Source of the DNA: Bog-756 sp963745955
GTDB lineage: Bacteria; Actinomycetota; Acidimicrobiia; Acidimicrobiales; RAAP-2
DNA: 64,000 nucleotides
Direction: 5' to 3'
Assembly: GCA_963745955.1 (NCBI GenBank)
Contig: CAVUZI010000007.1
Location: 62,001-126,000 of the forward strand
The notes under the pieces were generated by a model. That model was not told the DNA's origin. It did not search any database and saw nothing but the letters and a program-made list of their open reading frames with translations. Positions 7,626 through 15,001 of the stretch are shown here, piece after piece. Position 1 is the first letter of the stretch. The number at the start of each line of letters is the position of its first letter. The position numbers and the translations under genes are program-made.

Positions 7626-8641
7626 GCGCCGCGGGCCCGACGCCGGCCACCGGGGCGGGTCCCCTGCAGATCGGCGTCTTCGTGCCCCAGGGCTGGAAGC
7701 TCGAGTACAGCGGGTGGAACGGACCCGATGCATGGCACCGCTCGGTCGAGCTCGCCCGCCTGGCCGAGTCCCTCGGCTACGACCACCTGTGGGTCTACGA
7801 CCACGTCGAGACCGTGCCGCGTCGTGAGCCGACCCATGTCTTCGAGGCGTACACCATGTTGGCGGCGCTCTCACAGCAGACAACGCGGGTCGGGCTGGGC
7901 CAGCTGGTGACGTGCGCCTCGTACCGCAACGCCGGATTGCTGGCCAAGGAGGCCGCCTGCATCGATGTCTACTCGGGCGGTCGGCTCATCCTCGGGCTGG
8001 GAGCGGGTTGGTTCCACGAGGAGTACCACTCCTACGGGTACGAGTACCTCTCCAATCCGGAGCGGCTGGCCGTTCTCGATGAGACCCTCGAGGTGGTCCG
8101 GCGGCTGTGGAGTGAGGAGACGGTCACCTTCGACGGCCGCCATCTGCACTTCGACGGCGCCTACTGCGACCCCAAGCCGGTGCAGCAGCTGCCGCCGGTC
8201 CTGGTGGGCGGTGGGGGCGAACAGGTCAACCTGCGTATCGCCGCCCGCCGGGCCGACCTCACCAACTGGCAGGTGAGCCTCGAGGCCTTCGAACGCAAGT
8301 CGCGCCTGTTGGCCCAGTACTGCGAGGAGGTCGGCCGGCCGTTCGAGGAGATCAACCGCACCCACGGCCCGGACTGCCGCCTGTTCGATACCGAAGCGGA
8401 GACCCTGGCCTGGTGCGAGTCGGACGGCGGTGGGAACCTCTGGCCCGGCGTGCCCACCGACCGTTACCTGGCCGAGAACCTGGTCGGCCCGGTCGACCAG
8501 GTCATCGAGAAGACCCAGGCCTTCGTCGACGCCGGGTGCCGGGGTCTCATCCTGTGGCTGCGCGACTTCCCGGGCGACGAGACCTTGCGCCGGTTCATGG
8601 CCGAGGTCGTCCCGGCCCTCGAGGTGCCGTCGGGTCGATGA
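7622..8641 (+). CDS. LLM-class (luciferase-like, probably F420-dependent) oxidoreductase
   Basis: The ATG at 7622 overlaps the previous stop; the product is 339 residues. The beta-barrel opening (LQIGVFVPQG), SLGYDHLWVYDHVE, the RVGLGQLVTCASYRNAGLLAKEA segment and the SGGRLILGLGAGWFHEEY motif are diagnostic of F420-dependent LLM oxidoreductases in Actinomycetota. The family usually performs hydride transfer on small substrates; cofactor F420 is assumed from the family, not shown. Residues near 250 onward carry a less conserved insertion. It is the last gene of the operon, and about 125 bp separate it from the next gene. Confidence 0.9.
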   Translation: MSAAGPTPATGAGPLQIGVFVPQGWKLEYSGWNGPDAWHRSVELARLAESLGYDHLWVYDHVETVPRREPTHVFEAYTMLAALSQQTTRVGLGQLVTCASYRNAGLLAKEAACIDVYSGGRLILGLGAGWFHEEYHSYGYEYLSNPERLAVLDETLEVVRRLWSEETVTFDGRHLHFDGAYCDPKPVQQLPPVLVGGGGEQVNLRIAARRADLTNWQVSLEAFERKSRLLAQYCEEVGRPFEEINRTHGPDCRLFDTEAETLAWCESDGGGNLWPGVPTDRYLAENLVGPVDQVIEKTQAFVDAGCRGLILWLRDFPGDETLRRFMAEVVPALEVPSGR

Positions 8642-8767
8642 CCACTCGACGTGACCGCTGAACCACGTCACCGGACAGTCGGGCGGATGTCAGGCGAAAA
8701 TTGGGTAGACGCTGGTACCCTCGTACAGGGGTGATTTCCGACTCGATCCACCTGCTGGAGGTGAACC

Positions 8768-9829
8768 ATGCGTTTGAGGCTCTCGAACGCAAGCCCGATT
8801 GCGAAGACCACGCTCGCGCTGGTGATCTTCGCGTCGCTCTCGGGTATCGCGGTCGGTATCGCCACCCAGACCGGGGGTGCCGCCACGAAGGCCCCGACGG
8901 CGGACCACGCCGCGGTGAAGTCGCCGTCGGCGCCGAAATCCGCCGTCGACCATGAGGTAACGACTCCGGCAATGGCAACGACAGCAGCCACGACGGCAGA
9001 CACCGCCTCGGCCACCGCCTCGGCCACCGCCTCGGCCGCCGGCTCGGCCGCCGGCTCGGCCACCGGCAACGCCATCGTGGCCGCGGCGGCCAGCCAGGCC
9101 GGGAAGCCCTACTGCTACGGCGGCGGAGGCATCGACGGCCCGAGCGAGGAGACCGACAATTCCTCGAGCCCCGGGTGTGCGCCGCCGCTCAAGGGCTACG
9201 ACTGCATGAGCCTGGCCCAGTATGCCGTGTACCAGGGGACCGGTCACCAGGTGGTACTGCCCGACAACGGCGCACGGCCGACGGGCGGGACGTTCATCGA
9301 GCCCCAGGCCTCCGAGGCCGACGACGTGAGCATGCTGCTCCCCGGTGACGCCGTCTTCTTCGGCGGGACCATCGGCGACTACGACCACTCGGGCATCTAC
9401 GCGGGCAACGGGGAGGTGTGGGATGCGCTCGACAACGGCATCCCGGTTCAAGAGCACCAGTTCTCGGCCATCTACAGCGACTACGGCAACGTCTTCGACG
9501 GCGCCTACCGGTTTACGGCCGCGGTCACCCCTCCCCCTCCGCCTCCAGCCCTCTCCATCACCACCACATCACTGCACAACGGCACCGTCTACAAGGTGAC
9601 ACACAAGGCGTACTCGGTGACGCTCCATGCCTCGGCCGGCACCCCGCCGTACACGTGGTCGCTGGCCGCCGGGTCCAAGCGCCTGCCGGCGGGCCTCAAG
9701 CTCGGGACCACCGGTGTGATCTCGGGAAAGGCCACGAAGAAGGGCACGTTCCACTTCACGGTCAAAGCCGCAGACGCCGGCACCCCCAAGGAGTCGGCGA
9801 CGAAGGTCCTCTCGATCAAGATCGCCTGA
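8768..9829 (+). CDS. Secreted NlpC/P60 endopeptidase-like protein with C-terminal Ig-like domain
   Basis: The 353-residue protein begins with a signal peptide (hydrophobic residues 12-33). A low-complexity Ala/Thr/Ser linker (about 65-100) follows, then an NlpC/P60 domain: AGKPYCYGGGG at 111, catalytic Cys146 in YDCMSL, LPGDAVFF at 191 and His207 in DHSGIYAGNG. The family cleaves peptidoglycan stem peptides. After a poly-proline hinge (255-260) comes a putative Ig-like domain (PPYTWSLAAGSKRLPAGLKL) related to the one at the right edge of the window. A strong GGAGGTG precedes the ATG. A 12-residue insertion between the N-terminal strand and the catalytic Cys is unusual for the family. Confidence 0.85.
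   Translation: MRLRLSNASPIAKTTLALVIFASLSGIAVGIATQTGGAATKAPTADHAAVKSPSAPKSAVDHEVTTPAMATTAATTADTASATASATASAAGSAAGSATGNAIVAAAASQAGKPYCYGGGGIDGPSEETDNSSSPGCAPPLKGYDCMSLAQYAVYQGTGHQVVLPDNGARPTGGTFIEPQASEADDVSMLLPGDAVFFGGTIGDYDHSGIYAGNGEVWDALDNGIPVQEHQFSAIYSDYGNVFDGAYRFTAAVTPPPPPPALSITTTSLHNGTVYKVTHKAYSVTLHASAGTPPYTWSLAAGSKRLPAGLKLGTTGVISGKATKKGTFHFTVKAADAGTPKESATKVLSIKIA
9001..9066. repeat. 12-bp tandem repeats in the linker of the NlpC/P60 gene
   Basis: Units of the form CACCGCCTCGGC and CGCCGGCTCGGC repeat about five times, encoding the SATASATASAAGSAAGSA linker. Such in-frame repeats can change linker length by slippage. Confidence 0.7.
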
Positions 9830-9946
9830 CCATCCTCGATCGGGGCCGCCCGGCCGACGGTCCGGCCGTGTGCCGTCATCGATTCCGCATCCGGCCGACC
9901 TAAGATCCCGTCATCAGCGAACACGGCCGCGGACAGACAGATCCTC

Positions 9947-11248
9947 GTGGCGACTCCCGCCCCGCCCGACGTCGACGGAGCCGGTACCGGGCGCTCCTCC
10001 CGCGGCTCTGCCGGTGCCGACCGGGGCCTGTTCTCCGCCGCCAGCTGGCAGAGCCCGGTGCGTGGCCCCTGGCTGACCTCGGTGTTCGGCGTGGTCCTGC
10101 TGGTCGGCATCCCGATCGAGTTCGTCACCGGTCTCCTCTCCTATGCCGCCTACGACCCCAGGCTCGGCAACCCACCCAATTCGGCCAAGGGGATATTCGG
10201 CCTGTACCTGTTCAACTGGGTGACCAGGCCCAGCTGGCTCTACCGGGTCATCGAGAGCACCCACGTCTTCCTCGGCCTCGTCCTCGTCCCGGTGGTGCTG
10301 GCCAAGTTGTGGTCGGTCATGCCCAAGCTGTTCGAGTGGCCACCGTGGCGGTCGGTGGCGCAGTTCCTCGAACGGGTGAGCCTGGTGCTCGTGGTCGGCG
10401 GCATCGTGTTCGAGATGGTCACCGGCATCTTGAACATCGACTACTTCACCCAGATCAACTTCTACTCCGGGCACTTCTACGGCGCGTGGGCGTTCATGGC
10501 CGGGTTCGCCGTCCACGTGGGTGTGAAGTTCGGCGACATGGTGCGGGCCCTGCGGTCCAGGTCCCTCCGGACCGAGCTGCGGACCGGACTGGCCGGCACC
10601 CGGCCCGAGACGGTCGACAGCGCCCTCGTCGCACCCGAGCCGGCGGCGCCCACCATCTCACGGCGGGGGGTACTGGCACTGGTCGGCGGCACCTCGTTCG
10701 CCGTCTTCGTGCTGACCGCCGGGGAGACGATCGGCGGTGGTCTGCGCCGGCTCGCCCTCTTCGGGACCCACTACCGGTCCCCGGACAGCGGGGCCAACCA
10801 CTTCCCGGTCAACCACACCGCCGCTTCCGCCGGGATCACTGCGTCGGCGACCGGCCCGGACTGGCGCCTCTCCCTCGTCGGCACCCGACGCGTCTCCCTC
10901 AGCCGCAACCAGTTGTTGGCCATGCCGCTCACCACCGCCGATCTGCCCATCGCCTGCACCGAGGGGTGGTCGACGGAACAGCGCTGGACCGGCGTGCCTC
11001 TCGGCGATCTCGCCCGTCTGGCGGGCGTCGGGCATCCCGGCCCTTCGCGGATACGGGCGCTCGACGACGGGTCCATCATCCTCTCCGGCTCCCAGATCTC
11101 CGCGCCCGACTCACTGCTCGCGCTCCGGGTCAACGGGGCGGACCTCTCGCTCGACCACGGGTACCCTGCCCGGATCATCGTCCCGTCCGCTCCGGGCACC
11201 CACAATCTCAAGTGGATGAGCGAGATCGCCTTTTCGGAGGAGGACTGA
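9947..11248 (+). CDS. Membrane cytochrome b-like domain fused to a sulfite-oxidase-type molybdopterin domain
   Basis: The start is GTG and the product is 433 residues. Residues about 42-200 form four or five membrane helices of a b561-like module, with histidines at 106, 176 and 190 as possible haem ligands. An RR-containing hydrophobic segment at 239-258 resembles a Tat signal placed internally. From about 285 the protein follows the oxidoreductase molybdopterin-binding (SUOX/YedY) domain, with Cys337 in LPIACTEGW as the expected Mo ligand. In Escherichia coli the equivalents (MsrP and MsrQ) are separate proteins; here they are one chain. Likely role: extracytoplasmic reduction or oxidation linked to the quinone pool, substrate unknown. 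A -10-like TAAGAT lies about 42 bp upstream. Confidence 0.85.
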   Translation: MATPAPPDVDGAGTGRSSRGSAGADRGLFSAASWQSPVRGPWLTSVFGVVLLVGIPIEFVTGLLSYAAYDPRLGNPPNSAKGIFGLYLFNWVTRPSWLYRVIESTHVFLGLVLVPVVLAKLWSVMPKLFEWPPWRSVAQFLERVSLVLVVGGIVFEMVTGILNIDYFTQINFYSGHFYGAWAFMAGFAVHVGVKFGDMVRALRSRSLRTELRTGLAGTRPETVDSALVAPEPAAPTISRRGVLALVGGTSFAVFVLTAGETIGGGLRRLALFGTHYRSPDSGANHFPVNHTAASAGITASATGPDWRLSLVGTRRVSLSRNQLLAMPLTTADLPIACTEGWSTEQRWTGVPLGDLARLAGVGHPGPSRIRALDDGSIILSGSQISAPDSLLALRVNGADLSLDHGYPARIIVPSAPGTHNLKWMSEIAFSEED

Positions 11249-11249
11249 G

Positions 11250-11768
11250 GTGCGCTGGCTCCAGCGCCACTATGGCGCCGGTCCCATCCACCTGGTCGGT
11301 CTGATGACCTGCTTCGCCGTGGCCGCCTACGCACTGGGGAGAGTCCTCGGCGAGAGCGGCTGGAAGGAGATCCTCCTGTGGTTCGCCATCTGCGTCGTGG
11401 CCCACGATCTCATCGTGTGGCCGGTCTACGGCATCGCCGACCGGACGGCCCTGCGGGTTCAGAACAGATCGCGGGGCAGGCGTTCCCCGGTGCCCTGGAT
11501 CAACCACGTCCGGGTCCCCGCCGTCATTTCGGCCGTATTGCTGGTGATGTTCTTCCCGTTGATCCTCCGGCTCTCCAACTCCTACTACCAGGAGGCCACC
11601 GGATTCAACGAGGACGTGTACCTCATCAATTGGTTGGCCGTGACCGGCATCCTCTTCGCCGGATCCGCGGTCATCTACGCCGTCCGGCGGGGACGTGCCC
11701 GCAGGCGGACGAGGGCGTCCGGTCCCCTACCCCCGAACGGAGACGAGGCGGTGGATCTGCTCGGGTGA
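11250..11768 (+). CDS. Four-helix membrane protein, unknown function
   Basis: The GTG start follows the previous stop by one base, so it is co-transcribed with the Moco/cytochrome fusion. The 172 residues contain about four hydrophobic helices (near 15-32, 41-60, 89-107 and 124-143) and a basic C-terminal tail. No conserved domain is recognised. The tight coupling suggests an accessory membrane subunit of the oxidoreductase. Its 3' end overlaps the convergent deacetylase gene by 42 bp. Confidence 0.75.
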   Translation: MRWLQRHYGAGPIHLVGLMTCFAVAAYALGRVLGESGWKEILLWFAICVVAHDLIVWPVYGIADRTALRVQNRSRGRRSPVPWINHVRVPAVISAVLLVMFFPLILRLSNSYYQEATGFNEDVYLINWLAVTGILFAGSAVIYAVRRGRARRRTRASGPLPPNGDEAVDLLG

Positions 11769-12440
11769 ATTGACGGCAACCTCGACCGCCGGGCCGAGGG
11801 GCCCGAGCTGCGATCGGTAGCAGTCCACCGCCCGGCGCTTGCCCGCGATGTCGGTCGAGACCTCGATGCCTTCGGCGGACCGCAGCTCGAATCCCCTCGC
11901 GCGGAGGCCGGCCGTCGCCCCGAGGACCTTCTCGGGCAGGTAGACGGCGTAGGGAAGCTCCTCGTAGACGAGCCACTCGATATCGGGGAATTTCTCGACC
12001 ACCTCGAGGCATGCCTCCGCGGTCACCTCGTGGTCGGGATGACTCAGCCCGAGGGGGATGGCCCAGGTGACCGGGGCCGACGCGTCGATCAGAACCTCCA
12101 GATCCTGGGCGACCGCACGGACGAGCTCGGCCCGCACGGACGGTCCCGGATAGCCGTAGGCCGGGGTGCGGTACTGGTGATCCCAGTGCTCGAGATGGTG
12201 GAAGGCGGATCCCAGCACGGACGCGGCACGTGCGTCCTCCCCACGGCGGGCACCCACGATGTCGGCTCCGGGCCGGAAGATCCCCGAGAGCTCCTCCCAG
12301 CCGGTGACCGGGTCCACCGACGGGGGACCCCCGGCGAAGGCGGTCACCATCGACGATCCCGGGTGGGCGACAAGGAGACCGGCACAGCTCAGGGCCACAT
12401 CATCCAGATGTGGTGAGACTGCGCCGACGCCGGACGTCAC
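11727..12440 (-). CDS. PIG-L/LmbE-family deacetylase
   Basis: The start is GTG and the product is 237 residues. SPHLDDVALSCAG at 9-21 gives the His11, Asp13, Asp14 zinc-site motif, and GLSHPDHEV near 131-139 supplies the second histidine cluster. The family removes acetyl groups from N-acetylglucosamine-containing conjugates such as mycothiol precursors or lincosamide intermediates. The gene lies nine bases after the 2OG-oxygenase gene on the same strand. The two may be one unit that modifies a sugar or a lipid, although the hexamer TAGGTT before the GTG also fits a leaderless promoter. Confidence 0.85.
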   Translation of the reverse strand: MTSGVGAVSPHLDDVALSCAGLLVAHPGSSMVTAFAGGPPSVDPVTGWEELSGIFRPGADIVGARRGEDARAASVLGSAFHHLEHWDHQYRTPAYGYPGPSVRAELVRAVAQDLEVLIDASAPVTWAIPLGLSHPDHEVTAEACLEVVEKFPDIEWLVYEELPYAVYLPEKVLGATAGLRARGFELRSAEGIEVSTDIAGKRRAVDCYRSQLGPLGPAVEVAVNSPEQIHRLVSVRG

Positions 12441-12446
12441 CCCCCA

Positions 12447-12452
12447 AACCTA
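12447..12452 (-). promoter_or_regulatory. Possible leaderless -10 element (TAGGTT) for the deacetylase gene
   Basis: On the minus strand TAGGTT is followed by six bases and the GTG start, the spacing seen at other starts here. It overlaps the stop codon of the upstream gene, so it may be chance. Confidence 0.35.
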
Positions 12453-13334
12453 CCGCCCGGGCGGTTTCCGGTTCCGGCCACGGAGAAGCCTGCTGGCCCG
12501 GGCGTCGGACAGGCCGACCCTGCGCTTCAGCCAGTCGTAGATCCGGACCGACACCTTGTCGACGAAGATCAGGATCGCCTTGGCCCCGTCCCCCGGGCGC
12601 GCCCGGTACTCGGTGGAACGCGGCGTCGGGGCGTCCTCGACGGTGTAGTAGTAGACGGCCAGGGACTTGCGGGCACGGCCGGGAGGACATCGCAACGGTT
12701 CCGGATGGCCGTGCCAGGTATCCGTTCCGGTCGTGAAGATCACAGCCCGGTTGGCGATGGGAGCGATCACCACCTCTTTCGTCTTCATGTCGCGGCTCCA
12801 CAGCTCCAGATCGCCGCCGTACGACTCGGGCCAGTCCGCGTTGAGGTAGACGAGCAGGTTCACGCGGCGTCGCCAGTGGCGCCTGTGGGGATGCACGGTG
12901 AAGTCCGCATGGATGTTCAGGTGGCCGCCGGGCCGGGTCTGATGGAGCCCGGCGCCTTCGAGCGAGTCGTCGGCCACGAGGCCGTCGATGCCGGTGAGCT
13001 CGCTCAGAAGGCCTGCGAAGCGGGGCGATGTCAGTTCGCGCCAGATCTCCTGGAGTGTCGGCCCCCAGGTGGTGGGATCGGTATTGGCGAACTTCCGCTC
13101 ATTGGTATGGACGTAATTGACCCAGTGGTCGCTGTGGGCGGGAGGGATCTCGGCCTCCGCGGCCCGCCCGACCTCCTCGGACAGGAACCCGTCGAGGGCG
13201 ATGTGCGGGAACGGGGACGCCGAACGGTAGTGGGTCCGGAGCCCGGCCAGCCGCTCCTCGAGGCCGTCGAGGTCGATCGCCTGTTCTGTGCCACCTCGGC
13301 CTGCGTCTTGATCGGCCGGCGTCAATGGGTTCAT
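12450..13334 (-). CDS. 2-oxoglutarate/Fe(II)-dependent oxygenase (prolyl-4-hydroxylase-like)
   Basis: ATG 13332-13334 is chosen because AAGGAGGGG lies before it, giving 294 residues. Longer in-frame openings upstream would translate the tandem promoter repeats. HLNIHADFTVHPH (138-150) contains the H-x-D iron motif (His142, Asp144). The distal iron His is in TDTWHGHPEP (about 208), followed by ARKSLAVYYY, whose basic residue would bind 2-oxoglutarate. Before that, SPFPHIALDGFL is the typical N-terminal strand of P4H-like enzymes. The substrate is unknown; such proteins often sit in cell-surface glycan or secondary metabolite loci. Confidence 0.88.
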   Translation of the reverse strand: MNPLTPADQDAGRGGTEQAIDLDGLEERLAGLRTHYRSASPFPHIALDGFLSEEVGRAAEAEIPPAHSDHWVNYVHTNERKFANTDPTTWGPTLQEIWRELTSPRFAGLLSELTGIDGLVADDSLEGAGLHQTRPGGHLNIHADFTVHPHRRHWRRRVNLLVYLNADWPESYGGDLELWSRDMKTKEVVIAPIANRAVIFTTGTDTWHGHPEPLRCPPGRARKSLAVYYYTVEDAPTPRSTEYRARPGDGAKAILIFVDKVSVRIYDWLKRRVGLSDARASRLLRGRNRKPPGR

Positions 13335-13432
13335 CGCTGCCCCTCCTTCGCTCCTCTGCCGCATCGCTGGTTCCATGAGTGTGCGGCCGGACGCGGCGAC
13401 GCCATAGGGCCGAAAGTCCCAATCGACCGGAG

Positions 13433-13500
13433 TGTCCCCACGGTCGGGACGGCACGGTCGTGTCCCACGGTCGGGACGGCACGGTCGGAGGGCACGGTCG
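13433..13500. repeat. Tandem 27/28-bp repeats between divergent genes
   Basis: Two near-identical units, TGTCCCCACGGTCGGGACGG.. (28 bp, 13433-13460) and the same with one C fewer (27 bp, 13461-13487), are followed by a partial third. Each contains GTCCC-ACGGTC-GGGAC-like symmetry. They lie between the oxygenase and cyclase starts and may be regulator sites. Confidence 0.7.
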
Positions 13501-13536
13501 GACCCGGCTCCCGGGCCGAGCTCAGAGGCCGACCGG

Positions 13537-13542
13537 TACAGT
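13537..13542 (+). promoter_or_regulatory. Leaderless -10 element (TACAGT) for the cyclase gene
   Basis: TACAGT is followed by six bases and GTG. There is no Shine-Dalgarno, and residues after the GTG fit the domain start, so the transcript probably begins at the start codon. Confidence 0.55.
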
Positions 13543-13548
13543 TTCGAG

Positions 13549-14895
13549 GTGGCCTCTCCCACCCGGACCCGCTACGCCACGTGCGGTGACGTCGAAATCG
13601 CCTACCAGGTCCTCGGCGACGGACCGATCGACCTCCTCTTGTACACCGGGGGCACCACCCCGATCGACTGCGTGGACGAAGAGCCGTCCATGGCCCGGTT
13701 CCAACGACGACTGGCCAGTGTCGGTCGTGTCATCCGGTTCGACAGGCGAGGCGTAGGCCTCTCGGATCGGGGCTCGCCTTCGAACCCGCCGACCGAGGAG
13801 CAGTGGGTGGAGGATGCGGTGGCCGTCCTGGACGCGGTCGGCTCCGAGAGATCGGTGGTGCTGGCGCCCTTCGTGGCCTCCCCCATCGGGCTGCTGATGG
13901 CGGCCACCCATCCGGATCGGGTCACCAGGCTGATCCTCGTGAACGGTTCGGCCCGCGCCGCCTGGGCCCCCGACTACCCGGATGGCATGCCCGAGAGCAT
14001 GATCGAACTGGGCATGCGACTGGGCGCCGACCCCGATGCGGTCGAGCAGGGCTATGACAACCTCGCGCTCATCGCGCCCAGCGTCGCCGACGACCCGGCC
14101 TTCCGGGCCTGGTTCGATCGGTCGGGGAATCTCGGGGCCACCCCGGCGATGGCCCGAGCCATGCAACGCATCCTGTACCGGACCGACGTCCGCCAGTACC
14201 TCCCGTCGATCCGCATGCCCACCTTGATCATCCAACGTGCTGACAATCCATATTTCGGCCGCGGACACGGCCGCTACCTCGCCGACCACATCGCCGGAGC
14301 CAAATACGTCGAGCTACCGGGAGGCGACCTCCTCTACTGGGTGGGCGACACCACGGCGATGCTCGACGAGATCGAAGAGTTCGTCACCGGCGTACGTGGC
14401 GGGTCCGGCGCCGATCGAGTGCTGGCCACCGTGTTGTTCACCGACATCGTGGGCTCGACCGACCGCGCCGCACAGCTCGGAGACGGGCGCTGGCGCGACC
14501 TGCTGGACCGTCACGATCAGAGTGTCCGCAGCCAGTTCGATCGCTTCCGGGGCCGTGAGGTGAAGATGGTCGGCGACGGCTTCGTGGCCTCGTTCGACAG
14601 CCCGGGTCGAGCCATCGAATGCGCCTTGGCCATCCGGGACGTGCTGAGCTCCTTCGACATCGGCGTGCGCGCCGGCATCCACACCGGAGAGATCGAAGTC
14701 CGCGGAGACGATGTCGCCGGTCTGGCCGTCCACATCGGCGCCCGGGTCGTGGCCCTCGCCGGCACCGGCGAGGTGCTCGTCTCATCGACCGTGAAGGACC
14801 TGGTCGCCGGGTCAAGCGTCCGCTTCGAGGACCGCGGGGAACACGAGCTGCGGGGGGTGCCGGGGACCTGGCGCCTGTTCGCGGTGGACAGCTGA
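13549..14895 (+). CDS. Class III adenylate/guanylate cyclase with N-terminal alpha/beta-hydrolase domain
   Basis: The product has 448 residues. Residues 5-280 form an alpha/beta hydrolase fold of the kind fused to actinobacterial cyclases. The nucleophile elbow reads APFVASPIG instead of GxSxG, and the usual GxDH near the end reads GGDLLYW, so both the catalytic Ser and His appear lost. Residues 290-448 are a class III cyclase: ATVLFTDIVGST with Asp299, REVKMVGDGF with Lys339 and Asp343, and AVHIGAR at 393-399. The usual Asn of the transition-state site is His. It is predicted to be a cytosolic nucleotide cyclase whose hydrolase domain senses rather than cleaves a ligand. Confidence 0.88.
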   Translation: MASPTRTRYATCGDVEIAYQVLGDGPIDLLLYTGGTTPIDCVDEEPSMARFQRRLASVGRVIRFDRRGVGLSDRGSPSNPPTEEQWVEDAVAVLDAVGSERSVVLAPFVASPIGLLMAATHPDRVTRLILVNGSARAAWAPDYPDGMPESMIELGMRLGADPDAVEQGYDNLALIAPSVADDPAFRAWFDRSGNLGATPAMARAMQRILYRTDVRQYLPSIRMPTLIIQRADNPYFGRGHGRYLADHIAGAKYVELPGGDLLYWVGDTTAMLDEIEEFVTGVRGGSGADRVLATVLFTDIVGSTDRAAQLGDGRWRDLLDRHDQSVRSQFDRFRGREVKMVGDGFVASFDSPGRAIECALAIRDVLSSFDIGVRAGIHTGEIEVRGDDVAGLAVHIGARVVALAGTGEVLVSSTVKDLVAGSSVRFEDRGEHELRGVPGTWRLFAVDS

Positions 14896-14989
14896 CGCCC
14901 GGCCGCGGCGCCAGGCAGAGCAGGCGACGAGTGGGACCGAGCGCACCGAGCCGCTCGTGCGCTGCTGCGCCCGGTCGACGTCGACGACC

Positions 14990-14995
14990 TACTCT
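14990..14995 (+). promoter_or_regulatory. Leaderless -10 element (TACTCT) for the glycosyltransferase gene
   Basis: TACTCT is followed by six bases and GTG (15002), with the same geometry as the cyclase promoter. Confidence 0.5.
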
Positions 14996-15001
14996 GGCCT
15001 G

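Noticed and set aside
8642..8767. c-di-AMP (ydaO) riboswitch before the NlpC/P60 gene
   Set aside because: Cell wall hydrolase genes in actinobacteria often carry it, but the leader is about 125 bp and lacks the conserved cores. A GGAGGTG ribosome-binding site is all that can be supported.
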